Shown here one piece after another: positions 13,682 through 21,128 of a DNA stretch of 21,128 bases. The DNA is from an uncultured Alphaproteobacteria bacterium (lineage in GTDB: Bacteria > Pseudomonadota > Alphaproteobacteria > CAAGCB01 > CAG-977), in assembly GCA_934277945.1 (NCBI GenBank), contig CAKQWA010000018.1, positions 1-21,128 of the forward strand, given 5' to 3'. Position 1 is the first letter of the stretch; each line of letters starts with the position of its first letter. A model generated the notes under the pieces. That model searched no databases. It had not been told where the DNA came from and saw only the letters and a list, made by a program, of their open reading frames with translations. The position numbers and the translations under genes were made by a program.

Positions 13682-15739
13682 ATGAAAACTGCCGATATTT
13701 TCAAAAAGAACAAAACCGTTTTCTTTTTAACGGCATCCGCTTTGGCGGTGATGATCGGGTGTTCCGTATCCCCCGAACCCGTCAACGACTGGGAACGCGC
13801 CGTGCGTGTCGATTCCGACGTGAAAGAAATGTTCGCCTATCAGCGTTCCGGCGTGGTTTCCAAACCGATTACGCTTTACGACGCCATGGCGCGCGCTTTG
13901 AAATACAATCTGGAAGCCCGTCAAAAATTGATGGAACAGGCTTTGGCGCAGAAACAGTACGATTTGACGTCGCTGGATATGCTGCCGAAAATTTCCGCCG
14001 GCGCGGGATACGCGGGGCGCAACAATTACAACGCTTCCGTGTCGAAAACCATGAAAACGGGCGTTGAAACGGCGGATTCTTACGCTTTTCACGACAAAAC
14101 AAGCGCGACGGCGCAGTTGCAGGCGTCTTGGAACGTTTTGGATTTCGGCGTCAGTTATTTTCAGGCGAAACAGAACGCCAACCGCGTTTACATGGCGAAA
14201 GAGGAACGCCGCAAACTGTCGCAATCCTTGGTTCAGGAAGTGCGCGAAGCGTATTGGCAGGCTTTGGCGGCGGAACGGCTGTCCCCGCGCGTAATGGAAT
14301 TGCTGGAAGAAGCGACTTACGCGTTGGAAGACGCGCGCGAGGCGGAAAAGAAGTACGTCGACAACCGCGACGTGATTTTGCAGTATCAAATGACGCTGAT
14401 GGAAATCATGCGCGATTTGAGCGCGATGGAAAAAGATTTGAATTTGGCGCGCGAACGCCTGTCCGCCTTGATGAATTTGAAGCCCGGCACGCGCTACCGT
14501 CTGGTCGGGGCGGAACGCGGCAACTACACGCTGCCCGAAATCCGCACGAATCTCGACCGTTTGGAATGGCTGGCGCTGATGAACCGTCCGGAACTGCGCG
14601 CCGAAGACTATAAATTGAAAAACACGCGCTTGCAGGCGAAAAAGTCTTTGGCGGCTCTGCTTCCGGGCATTGACATTTCCGCCGGCGCGAATTATGACGG
14701 CGACAAGTTCCTGTACAACAACTCTTGGCTGAACGCGGCGGTGCGCGTGGGCTGGAATTTGCTCAATCCGCTTTACATTCAGGGCGAAATTTCCAAAGCG
14801 CAAACGCAGGAGGCGGTTGACAATCTGCGCCGCCAGACGATCGCCATGGCGGTCATGACGCAGGTGCATCTGGCTTGGGGGCAGTATCAGGGCTTGAAAG
14901 AAACGTATCAGTTGAGCGTTGAAATTTCGGGCGTCGCCGAAAAATTGGCGGAAAACGCGGCGGAAAAATCGACCGCGCACCGCGTTTTGCCCGATGCCGA
15001 ACGCGTGATGAGCCAAGCCCGCGCTCTGTTCGCCAGAATGCAGGAAGCAATGAATTTCGCGCAGTTTCAGGCGGCGACGGGCAACATTTATCAGACAATC
15101 GGTCTGGACGCTTTGCCCGAAGAAATGGTGCTGGATCAGGATTTGCCCGCCTTGTCGCGCTCGCTTGAACGCGTGATGACCGCGTGGGATTTGGGTCGCT
15201 TCACAAACGAGGATTATCCCGTCCTGCCGCCCGTGCCGATGCGCCGTCCGCCGATCGCCATTTACAAGACTCTGCCCGTTCAGGTCGTGCGTGAAGACAC
15301 GCCGTTCGTCATGGACGTGCCGAAAGATTTGTTCGCCGAAGCGGAACTGGGCGACGACGTGGTTTATACGGCGAAAATGCGCAACGGGTCGAAATTGGTG
15401 CCATGGCTGCACTTTGAAACGGGCACCGCGACGCTGAAACTGTCCGGAACGCCCCTGCCGTCGAACGAGGGACTGTACGAAGTCAAAATCACGGCGCGCA
15501 GTCACAAACTGAAAATCAGCGCGTACGCTATTGTCGCCATTGAGGTTTTGCGCGGCTACAAACCGATTATGAACTTGCGCGGCGCGCAGGAGGGCGGTCG
15601 CGCGCTGGTCATCGAACGGTGCAAAGGCAATGCGAAATGTGACGATTCGTCGCTTTTGCGTCCGAGCGTCACTATCCCCGGAAAAGTGGAAACGCGTCCC
15701 GCGCCGTTTGTCAAAAGCACGGATTTAAAGAAAAAATAA
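13682..15739 (+). CDS. TolC-family outer-membrane lipoprotein with C-terminal cadherin-like Ig domain
   Basis: A 685-residue protein. The signal ends in a probable lipobox (VMIGC, lipidated C27). Residues about 62-480 are a TolC/OEP domain, clearly paralogous to the gene at 10310: TLYDAMARALKYN, SWNVLDFGVSY (149-159), NRPELR, SWLNAAVRVGWNL and MAVMTQV align. After a Pro-rich link, residues about 530-625 look like a dystroglycan-type cadherin/He_PIG Ig-like domain: PFVMDVPKDLFAEAELGDD, VPWLHFETGTATLKLSGTP and EGLYEVKITARS match its strands. A 60-residue tail carries two cysteines (C647, C653) and a basic end. TolC homologues usually end shortly after the helical barrel, so the extra domain is unusual and probably sits in the periplasm. 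I chose the ATG at 13682, with AGGA five bases ahead, over the TTG at 13658. Confidence 0.85.
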   Translation: MKTADIFKKNKTVFFLTASALAVMIGCSVSPEPVNDWERAVRVDSDVKEMFAYQRSGVVSKPITLYDAMARALKYNLEARQKLMEQALAQKQYDLTSLDMLPKISAGAGYAGRNNYNASVSKTMKTGVETADSYAFHDKTSATAQLQASWNVLDFGVSYFQAKQNANRVYMAKEERRKLSQSLVQEVREAYWQALAAERLSPRVMELLEEATYALEDAREAEKKYVDNRDVILQYQMTLMEIMRDLSAMEKDLNLARERLSALMNLKPGTRYRLVGAERGNYTLPEIRTNLDRLEWLALMNRPELRAEDYKLKNTRLQAKKSLAALLPGIDISAGANYDGDKFLYNNSWLNAAVRVGWNLLNPLYIQGEISKAQTQEAVDNLRRQTIAMAVMTQVHLAWGQYQGLKETYQLSVEISGVAEKLAENAAEKSTAHRVLPDAERVMSQARALFARMQEAMNFAQFQAATGNIYQTIGLDALPEEMVLDQDLPALSRSLERVMTAWDLGRFTNEDYPVLPPVPMRRPPIAIYKTLPVQVVREDTPFVMDVPKDLFAEAELGDDVVYTAKMRNGSKLVPWLHFETGTATLKLSGTPLPSNEGLYEVKITARSHKLKISAYAIVAIEVLRGYKPIMNLRGAQEGGRALVIERCKGNAKCDDSSLLRPSVTIPGKVETRPAPFVKSTDLKKK

Positions 15740-15757
15740 CGCTTTTTGAGGTGGATT

Positions 15758-16519
15758 ATGATGAACGAACCGGATATCTCGCCCGAAAAACTGTGCGGCA
15801 TCATCAAGTGCTTTTTCGACGCGTACGGCATTAACGTCCGCGATACAAACGGCAGATATTTTTCTTGGAAGTATTGTTTCAAAGCGTTTGAGGACATAAA
15901 CGCGAACGAGGATTTTCTGGCTCTGCATCTCGGTTTTTATCTGGCAAGTTGGGGAATGTACCGAGGCTCGTCGATTTTGCTTCAAAAAGACTATACGATA
16001 CACAAAAAAGCCGTGGAAATCGTCAACCAGTATCACGCGAATTTATATCGTGTCGCCGCGCCGCCGTCGAAAGAGATATCCGCGATTTACGGGGAACTTT
16101 ACGGGAAACTTGAAAGCGTTTATACGATTGACGGCAGAACGCCCTCCGACACGCTGATAACGAAAATCATGCTCGGAACACTCGGATGCATTCCCGCGTT
16201 CGATCGCTTTTTCAAGGCGGGCGCAAGGCGCGTGCGGTTCGGTGCGAACGTCTGTCTGCCGTATTCCGTCTCGCAAAACAATATCGAGGAAAAGGCGGAG
16301 ATTCTGTCGGAATACTACCGCGAGAACAAAGATTGCTTTGAAAAATGCGCCGCGCATACCGGCGATTTAGCGAATTGCCCGCCCATGAAATTTCTGGATT
16401 TGGGAATATGGTGCGTCGGTTTTTACGAAAGCGTCGCGACAAGCGGGAGACAAATTAAAAACGCGAACACTCGCGTGTTCGCCGAAAAAGTCAAACGGGA
16501 AGTTTTCGGCGGCGAATGA
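15758..16519 (+). CDS. Conserved hypothetical protein
   Basis: A soluble protein of about 253 residues, without signal peptide. The most distinctive stretch is LHLGFYLASWGMYRGSS near residues 60-76. I recall this phrase from uncharacterised proteins of varied bacteria, but I know no function. Other features are a WKYCFKAF segment, an IYGELYGKLESVYTIDGRTPSDTLITKIMLGTLGCIPAFDRF core and eight scattered cysteines. Part of the Shine-Dalgarno (GAGG, 15748-15751) is six bases before ATG 15758 and nine before ATG 15761, so either could be used; the TTG at 15746 is unlikely. It lies 18 bases after the second TolC-like gene and may be co-transcribed, although its content suggests no envelope role. It converges on the Cys-rich gene, three bases apart. 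Confidence 0.75.
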   Translation: MMNEPDISPEKLCGIIKCFFDAYGINVRDTNGRYFSWKYCFKAFEDINANEDFLALHLGFYLASWGMYRGSSILLQKDYTIHKKAVEIVNQYHANLYRVAAPPSKEISAIYGELYGKLESVYTIDGRTPSDTLITKIMLGTLGCIPAFDRFFKAGARRVRFGANVCLPYSVSQNNIEEKAEILSEYYRENKDCFEKCAAHTGDLANCPPMKFLDLGIWCVGFYESVATSGRQIKNANTRVFAEKVKREVFGGE

Positions 16520-16522
16520 CGC

Positions 16523-17311
16523 TTACTTTTTCTTTTTAGCAGGCTTTTTGACGGCTTTTTTCACGGCGGGCTTTTTGGCGGGAGAAGGCGCTTTTTTCGG
16601 CTGTTTCGGCATTTCGGAGGCGCAAACCGTTTTGCCGTCGGGCAGGGCGACGATTTCTTCGCCGAACGGACAGGTGAAGCATCCGCCGTCCTTGTTTTTG
16701 TACGGCGCGTTTTTCGGGCAGGCGCGGCACGCCCAGCCGTTCGCCCCCGCGCGTTCGACGTACGGACACAAAAAGTCGTTGCTTTCCTTTAATTTCGCGC
16801 ACGTCGCCACGGCGCGCGCCGCTTCCTTGTCCGCCGGATATTCGGCTTTGCAAACGTTTATCAGCGGCTCTTTTTGCTTTTTGACGACGGCGATTCCGGT
16901 GTCCGCGACCGTGTATTCCGCCGTCAGATCCTCAGCCGTTTTTTGCAGTAAATCCTGCCGCTGTTCCGCCGTCATTTTGTCGTGAATTTGCGGGTCGTAC
17001 GCCTGATTTGACACGCACATCGGAAAGCCCGACCGTTTGACGAGCAGGGCGTTCGGCGGGCATTTCAGACAGACCGTTTTCGGCGGCGCGCCGTAAATGA
17101 CGAACGTGGAACCGGCGGGACAGTCGACGCAGATTCCCGCTTTTTTCGGATACGCGTATTTTTCTCCGGCGGTGCATTTGTCCCTGCGTTTCGCCGGAAA
17201 GCCGTACACGGTGATTTTCTTTTCGTGCGGGCGGTAGGCGTATTCGTAAGCGCGCGCGTCGACGCACAGGAAAACCGCCAAAAAAGTCAGAACGCACGCA
17301 AATTTTGTCAT
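16523..17311 (-). CDS. Secreted Cys-rich protein with Lys-rich tail, function unknown
   Basis: A 262-residue protein with a signal peptide (MTKFACVLTFLAVFLCV, cleavage probably after ARA near residue 21). The mature part has paired cysteines in short loops (KCTAGEKYAYPKKAGICVDC, VCLKCPP, CRACPKNAPY, GGCFTCPFGE), resembling EGF-like or receptor-like Cys-rich modules. A charged helix separates two Cys clusters. The last 30 residues are a Lys/Ala/Pro repeat tail (KKPAVKKAVKKPAKKKK) that could bind DNA, wall polymer or lipid A. No family is recognised. The frame extends upstream to 17470, but the ATG at 17311 has GGAG nine bases ahead and starts the signal. That ATG overlaps the upstream TGA stop, so it is translationally coupled to the Sel1 gene. 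Confidence 0.75.
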   Translation of the reverse strand: MTKFACVLTFLAVFLCVDARAYEYAYRPHEKKITVYGFPAKRRDKCTAGEKYAYPKKAGICVDCPAGSTFVIYGAPPKTVCLKCPPNALLVKRSGFPMCVSNQAYDPQIHDKMTAEQRQDLLQKTAEDLTAEYTVADTGIAVVKKQKEPLINVCKAEYPADKEAARAVATCAKLKESNDFLCPYVERAGANGWACRACPKNAPYKNKDGGCFTCPFGEEIVALPDGKTVCASEMPKQPKKAPSPAKKPAVKKAVKKPAKKKK

Positions 17312-18525
17312 GGCGTTTCGCTCCACGTCAGGTTCAGATCGCACACGCCGGTGATTTGCGCTTTGGCGCACGAGCGGGCGTATTTGCCGATTTTGATGAC
17401 CGCGCCGCCTTTCAGCGATTTGTTGAACAGGCGCAGATTTTCCTTTGTCGTGTAAAACGTCGTGCCGCACGCTTCAAACGTCCGGTCTGAAAAATCGGCG
17501 TTTTTCTCAGAATATCCGTCTTTGACGTCAAACGTGCGGTAATAGTTTTTGTGAAAGATTTTAACGGCGTAGGTTTCGATTTGCGGATTTTTTCTGCCCG
17601 CGCCGAAAACGAATTCCTGCACGGCGCAGTCTTCGGGAATGGCGTTGTCGCGCGGCGACGCAACGCTGACGGACGGCTTGCCCTTCAACAGAAAATCGTC
17701 CCAATCGTTCAACGCTTCGGTCAGCCCCGCCGTTTTTAAAATCGCTTTGGCTTTGTCGGGATTTTTTTCCACGCCGTGACCGTACAGATACTGTTGCGCG
17801 CGAATGAACGCGTTGTCGCACTTTTTCAGCCAGTACGCCGTGTCTTTGAGGCTTTGCTTCATGCCGATTCCGTAATACGACAACTGCGCCATCAGGCATT
17901 GCGCCTGCTTTTCGGGCTTTTTGGCGTTGTGAGCCGCGCGCCGAAGCCACATGACCGCGCGTTCTTCGTTGACGGCGGTTCCCTTGCCGTCCAAATACAT
18001 TTTTCCGAGAAGATACTGCGCTTTCGCGTTCGCGCCTTTTGCGCCGGCTTCATAGCGGGACAGGGCTTTTTGATAATCGCCCGCGCGGTAGGCGAGTAAG
18101 CCCAATTCGTTGCTGCAAAAGAAATTTTTTTCTTCGTCGGCGCATTTTTGATACCACTTTTCGCCCGTTTCCGCGTCGCGCTTGATGCCGTATCTGCCGG
18201 CGGAATAGGCGAATCCGAGCAGGGAGCACGCGCGCAAATACTTTTGTTCGCACAAAACGGCAAGTTCGGGCAGGGCTTTTTGCAAATCAAACGCGTACAA
18301 GGCGTTTTCGGCGGGCAAAAAGCGCGCGTCCTGCTCTTTTTTCTTTTTCTGTTCGGGCGAATCCTCTTTCGGCGCGGCGGTCTTCTTTTGAACTTTCGCC
18401 GGCTTTTTCGTTTTTTTTGATTTGACGGCTTTTTGCGTTTTGACGGCAGAGGGCGCGGCGAACGCTTCGCACGGCGCCGCAAAGGAAAGACAGGCGGCAA
18501 ACACCGCTAAAACCGCAAAACGCAT
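17308..18525 (-). CDS. Secreted Sel1-repeat protein
   Basis: A 405-residue protein with a signal peptide (about 1-23, cleavage near AFA). A Lys-rich low-complexity segment (about 30-68) precedes Sel1-like (TPR-related) repeats over about 85-275. Repeat hallmarks are ACSLLGFAYSAGRYGIKRD, AQYLLGKMYLDGKGTAVNEE with AVMWLRRAA, and AQLSYYGIGMKQSLKDTAYW. Such repeats form alpha-solenoids that mediate protein-protein contacts, often in envelope stress or secretion functions. The C-terminal 115 residues (from about 290) are a separate region with several cysteines that I do not recognise. It overlaps the downstream Cys-rich gene by four bases (ATGA), so the two products probably act together. The Shine-Dalgarno is weak (GGGG before ATG 18525). 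Confidence 0.82.
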   Translation of the reverse strand: MRFAVLAVFAACLSFAAPCEAFAAPSAVKTQKAVKSKKTKKPAKVQKKTAAPKEDSPEQKKKKEQDARFLPAENALYAFDLQKALPELAVLCEQKYLRACSLLGFAYSAGRYGIKRDAETGEKWYQKCADEEKNFFCSNELGLLAYRAGDYQKALSRYEAGAKGANAKAQYLLGKMYLDGKGTAVNEERAVMWLRRAAHNAKKPEKQAQCLMAQLSYYGIGMKQSLKDTAYWLKKCDNAFIRAQQYLYGHGVEKNPDKAKAILKTAGLTEALNDWDDFLLKGKPSVSVASPRDNAIPEDCAVQEFVFGAGRKNPQIETYAVKIFHKNYYRTFDVKDGYSEKNADFSDRTFEACGTTFYTTKENLRLFNKSLKGGAVIKIGKYARSCAKAQITGVCDLNLTWSETP

Positions 18526-18553
18526 ATCCGAACCCCGAAATTGAAGAAATCAG

Positions 18554-18559
18554 AGTATA
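18554..18559 (-). promoter_or_regulatory. -10 element for the Sel1/Cys-rich operon
   Basis: TATACT on the minus strand lies 28 bases before the ATG at 18525. The matching -35 (TTTTAA at 17 bases) is weak. It faces the MATE promoter, and the two promoter regions overlap in about 45 bases, so they may compete or share a regulator. Confidence 0.4.
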
Positions 18560-18569
18560 TCTCAAATTT

Positions 18570-18599
18570 TTGATGCTTAAAACTTTTTTTCAGTATATT
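18570..18599 (+). promoter_or_regulatory. Promoter of the MATE exporter gene
   Basis: TTGATG (18570-18575) and TATATT (18594-18599) are separated by 18 bases and lie about 33 bases before the ATG at 18633. Both elements are reasonable sigma-70 matches, and no other candidate lies nearby. Confidence 0.5.
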
Positions 18600-18632
18600 G
18601 TCGGAAAAACGATGCTTTTTTAAGGTGAGAAT

Positions 18633-20030
18633 ATGAATTCGGCGCAGGACGAATCGCTGTTGCGGGACACGCCTGTCAAAAAACTGTTCTGGAAGTACAC
18701 GCTTCCCGCCATTACCGCGATGATCGTCAACGGTATGTACACCGTTGTCGACGGGTTTTTCATCGGGCATTACATCGGCGCGGAGGGACTGGCGGGCATT
18801 AACATTTTGTGGCCCCTGTTCGGCATGGCGATCGGCATCGGCACGATGATCGGCACGGCGGCGTCTTCGCTGTTTTCCATTGAAAAGGGAAAAGGGGATT
18901 ACGAAAAGGCGCGGCGGTATTTGGCGAACGGTTTTATTCTGGTCGCCGTCCTGTCGCTTGCCGTCACTGCGTTTTTTTACTTTTTCGCGCGCTTTTTCAT
19001 GGAATTGCAGGTCGACAATTCGCCCGAAACAATCGCGTGCGCCATGGATTATTTCAACGTCGTCACGTTTTTGGCGTTTTTCGTGCTGGCGTCAAACGCC
19101 ATGCCTCAATTCGTGCGCAACGACGACAGACCGAAACTTGCGACCGTGCTGATGATCGCGGGCGCGCTTTTGAACGTCGTCGGCGATTACGTTTTCATCA
19201 AGCATTTTCATCGCGGCATGGCGGGCGCGGCGGAAGCGACGATTTTATCGCAAATCATCGTCAGCATCATCGGCTTTGCGTATTTCTTTTCGCCGAAAGC
19301 GCGTTTGCGCCTGCGCGTCTGGGATTTGAAATTTTCTTATAAAATCTGCCGCGACATTTTGGTTTTGGGCGTTTCGTCGCTGATGATTTTCTTTTATTAC
19401 GGCTTCATTTCGGCGATATACAATTTTCTGTTCGCAAAGCACGGCGGCGCGGTGTGCGTGGCGGCGTATTCGGCGGTCAATTACGTCAGTTATCTGTACT
19501 ATATGTTCGCCGAGGGCTTCACGGCGGGCGTACAACCGATTATGAGCTTCAATTTCGGCGCGGTGCGGTACTATAATATACGTCGCACGTTCTGGCATAC
19601 GGTGCGCGTTCTGTTCATTTTGTACGTCGGATTCATGGTTGTGGTTTACGGATTTCCCGAACGGCTGGCAATGCTGTTCACCAACGGCGACGCTTCTTTT
19701 GAAGCGGAAACCGTGCGGGGATTGCGGCTGTTTTTATGCACTTGCTTTTTGGAAGCCTTCATTTTGCTGGGCATTGTTTATTTTCAATCGACGAACAAGG
19801 CGAAAACCGCGTCGCTGGTGTCCGGAATCAACATGACCGTGCAGTTGCCGTTTTTGCTGGCTTTGCCGCACTATTTCGGCATTAACGGCATCTGGCTGTG
19901 CTATCCGCTGGCGAACGTGCCGCTGTCGCTGGTCGTTTTTGTTTTGGTCGTGCGCGATTTAAGGCGCATCACACATGATTTAATAAAAAAGCGCAACGAA
20001 AACCGTAAAGCACAAAGTGCCGCTTCGTGA
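18633..20030 (+). CDS. MATE-family efflux transporter
   Basis: A 465-residue inner-membrane protein of normal MATE length with about 12 membrane segments. MATE proteins export cationic drugs or metabolites in exchange for sodium or protons. Evidence: the N-terminal LFWKYTLPAITAMIVNGMYTVVDGFFIGHYIG, the GLAGINILWP start of helix 2, the pseudo-symmetric second half (GVSSLMIFFYYGFISAIYNFL), and GVQPIMSFNFGA, typical of the MepA-like branch. A cytoplasmic basic tail ends the protein. AAGGTGAG precedes the ATG. The thioredoxin reductase gene starts 42 bases after the stop. The substrate cannot be told from the sequence. Confidence 0.9.
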   Translation: MNSAQDESLLRDTPVKKLFWKYTLPAITAMIVNGMYTVVDGFFIGHYIGAEGLAGINILWPLFGMAIGIGTMIGTAASSLFSIEKGKGDYEKARRYLANGFILVAVLSLAVTAFFYFFARFFMELQVDNSPETIACAMDYFNVVTFLAFFVLASNAMPQFVRNDDRPKLATVLMIAGALLNVVGDYVFIKHFHRGMAGAAEATILSQIIVSIIGFAYFFSPKARLRLRVWDLKFSYKICRDILVLGVSSLMIFFYYGFISAIYNFLFAKHGGAVCVAAYSAVNYVSYLYYMFAEGFTAGVQPIMSFNFGAVRYYNIRRTFWHTVRVLFILYVGFMVVVYGFPERLAMLFTNGDASFEAETVRGLRLFLCTCFLEAFILLGIVYFQSTNKAKTASLVSGINMTVQLPFLLALPHYFGINGIWLCYPLANVPLSLVVFVLVVRDLRRITHDLIKKRNENRKAQSAAS

Positions 20031-20072
20031 CAAACAGAGTTTTTACAGGAAATATAAGGAAAAGGAAAAAAG

Positions 20073-21002
20073 ATGACTACACTTCACACGCCTTTGCTGA
20101 TCATCGGTTCGGGCCCCGCGGGATACACGGCGGCGGTGTACGCGGCGCGCGCGTCGTTAAAACCCGTCATTATCGCGGGGCTGAACGCGGGCGGTCAGCT
20201 GACAAAAACGACGGATATTGAAAATTTCCCCGCTTTTGAAAGCATCAGCGGCACGGAATTGATGATGAAAATGCAGGAGCAGGCGGAAAACATCGGCGCG
20301 CAAATCGTGTACGACGAGGTTGTCAAGGTTGATTTGAGCACGCGTCCCTTGCGTTGCGTGCTGGACGGCGGCGACGAGTACACCTGCGACGCGCTGATTG
20401 TCGCGACGGGCGCGTCGGTCCGCTGGCTGAACATTCCGAACGAAGAAAAATTCAAAGGATTCGGCGTGTCCGCGTGCGCGACGTGCGACGGATTTTTCTT
20501 CCGCAACAAAACGGTGGCTGTTGTCGGCGGCGGCAGTTCCGCGGTGGACGAAGCGCTGTATCTGGCGAATTTGGCGTCCAAGGTTTACCTGATTCACCGC
20601 AGAGATTCCCTGCGCGCCGAAAAAGTGCTTCAAGACAGGCTGTTTGCGAACGAAAAAGTCGAGATTTTGTGGAACAAAGCGCCCGTGGAATTCAACGGCG
20701 GGCGCGATTTGGAATCCGTGACGCTGAAAGACACGCAATCGGGCGAATTGTCGACGCTGAAAGTCGACGGCGTGTTTGAAGCCATCGGATTGACGCCGAA
20801 CACGGATTTGTTCAAAGGACAACTGGAATTGGACGAACAGGGCTACATCGTGACGCATGACGGCAGACCGTTTACGAACATCGACGGCGTTTTCGTTGCG
20901 GGCGACGTGCAGGAAAAGCACTATCGTCAGGCGGTGACGGCGGCGGCGGGCGGCTGCAAGGCGGCGATTGAAGCCGAAAGATACCTTTCCGCAAACAAGT
21001 AG
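20073..21002 (+). CDS. trxB: Thioredoxin reductase (NADPH)
   Basis: A 309-residue cytoplasmic flavoenzyme that moves electrons from NADPH through FAD to thioredoxin. The motifs are complete: the FAD-binding GSGPAG (12-17), ATG at 111-113, the redox pair CATC (135-138), the NADPH-binding GGGSSA (152-157) with HRRDSLRA (175-182), and the closing VFVAGDVQEKHYRQAVTAAAG. Length is normal for the low-molecular-weight bacterial type. AAGG precedes the ATG with a purine-rich spacer. It follows the MATE gene with no obvious terminator between, so it may be co-transcribed, and a strong terminator follows. Confidence 0.95.
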   Translation: MTTLHTPLLIIGSGPAGYTAAVYAARASLKPVIIAGLNAGGQLTKTTDIENFPAFESISGTELMMKMQEQAENIGAQIVYDEVVKVDLSTRPLRCVLDGGDEYTCDALIVATGASVRWLNIPNEEKFKGFGVSACATCDGFFFRNKTVAVVGGGSSAVDEALYLANLASKVYLIHRRDSLRAEKVLQDRLFANEKVEILWNKAPVEFNGGRDLESVTLKDTQSGELSTLKVDGVFEAIGLTPNTDLFKGQLELDEQGYIVTHDGRPFTNIDGVFVAGDVQEKHYRQAVTAAAGGCKAAIEAERYLSANK

Positions 21003-21020
21003 CCGTTCAAGCATCCGTTT

Positions 21021-21057
21021 AACTCCTCTCGAAAGCGATTTCGGGGGGAGTTTTTTT
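21021..21057 (+). terminator. Strong rho-independent terminator after trxB
   Basis: A 14-bp stem (21021-21034 with 21039-21052, two G-U pairs) closed by a GCGA loop runs into a T-tract (seven T from 21051). It begins 18 bases after the trxB stop codon, so it ends the MATE-trxB unit. Confidence 0.9.
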
Positions 21058-21108
21058 GTTTTTCGAGCGCGATTTTCTCCGTCAAAAGTCATTTGCGAGG
21101 GGATTTTT

Positions 21109-21128
21109 ATGCTTTTTTTCACGTTCGA
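21109..21128 (+). CDS. Possible start of a further gene, cut by window edge
   Basis: An ATG at 21109 has GAGGGG six bases ahead and opens MLFFTF before the window ends. The hydrophobic beginning could be a signal or membrane segment. Only six codons are visible, so this rests on the ribosome site alone. Confidence 0.35.

Noticed and set aside
13727..15505. Minus-strand open frame of 592 codons opposite the second TolC-like gene
   Set aside because: Composition is typical of the complement of a GC-biased gene (Arg, His, Gln, Phe-rich), with no motif. The plus frame is a clear TolC homologue.
10310..15739. Classical type I secretion or RND efflux operon
   Set aside because: Only outer-membrane components are present. 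No ABC transporter, RND pump or membrane-fusion protein occurs in the window; the MATE protein at 18633 belongs to a family that works without TolC.
17312..17470. 53-residue N-terminal extension of the Cys-rich Lys-tailed protein
   Set aside because: It overlaps the end of the Sel1 gene and would bury the signal peptide. The ATG at 17311 gives a normal export signal.
1..21128. CRISPR array, IS element, prophage or integron
   Set aside because: No regularly spaced direct repeats, transposase, integrase, phage gene or terminal inverted repeats were seen on either strand.

Overview
The window looks like chromosomal DNA from an alphaproteobacterium. The evidence is an alphaproteobacterial LexA box (GTTC-N7-GTTC) on a Y-family polymerase promoter, an Hsp20 gene followed by a DUF1150-type gene (a pairing I associate with Alphaproteobacteria), a SPOR domain of the type common in that class, and an RpoH-like promoter. 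An uncultured, host- or gut-associated lineage is possible, but that is a guess from the gene style (many secreted Cys-rich and Lys/Ala/Pro-rich orphans). I see no rRNA, tRNA, CRISPR, IS element, prophage or plasmid gene. No gene-free stretch exceeds 300 bases.

Layout. (1) 19-1434: a secreted 24-cysteine protein of unknown function, followed by inverted repeats. (2) 1620-4152, minus strand: a heat-shock type operon (Hsp20, DUF1150-type protein, DTW-domain tRNA modification enzyme) and then the Y-family polymerase with its own SOS promoter. (3) 4347-6888, plus: a fused HPPK-DHPS folate enzyme and a purine-type NCS2/AzgA permease, one base apart. (4) 6885-8587, minus: a cytoplasmic esterase and, upstream behind a clear terminator, a PAP2-like membrane protein whose catalytic residues appear to be lost.

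(5) 8688-15739 is the most unusual block. Three small exported proteins (two periplasmic, one probable lipoprotein) precede two paralogous TolC-family outer-membrane lipoproteins. The first carries a C-terminal SPOR domain, the second a C-terminal cadherin-like/He_PIG Ig-like domain. Between them lie an unknown acidic-tailed protein and, on the other strand, a small probable lipoprotein plus a small helical protein. No inner-membrane pump or membrane-fusion protein is nearby, so the partner is elsewhere or the pair does something other than classical efflux.

(6) 15758-16519: a conserved hypothetical. 16523-18525, minus: a Sel1-repeat secreted protein overlapping a Cys-rich secreted protein with a Lys-rich tail. 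(7) 18633-21002, plus: a MATE exporter and thioredoxin reductase, closed by a strong terminator; another gene may begin at the right edge.

Working together: Hsp20 and tRNA acp3U modification plausibly form one heat-stress unit. The rest is mainly envelope biology: exported orphans, modified TolC-like channels and transporters. Several genes use GTG or TTG starts, chosen here from Shine-Dalgarno position.
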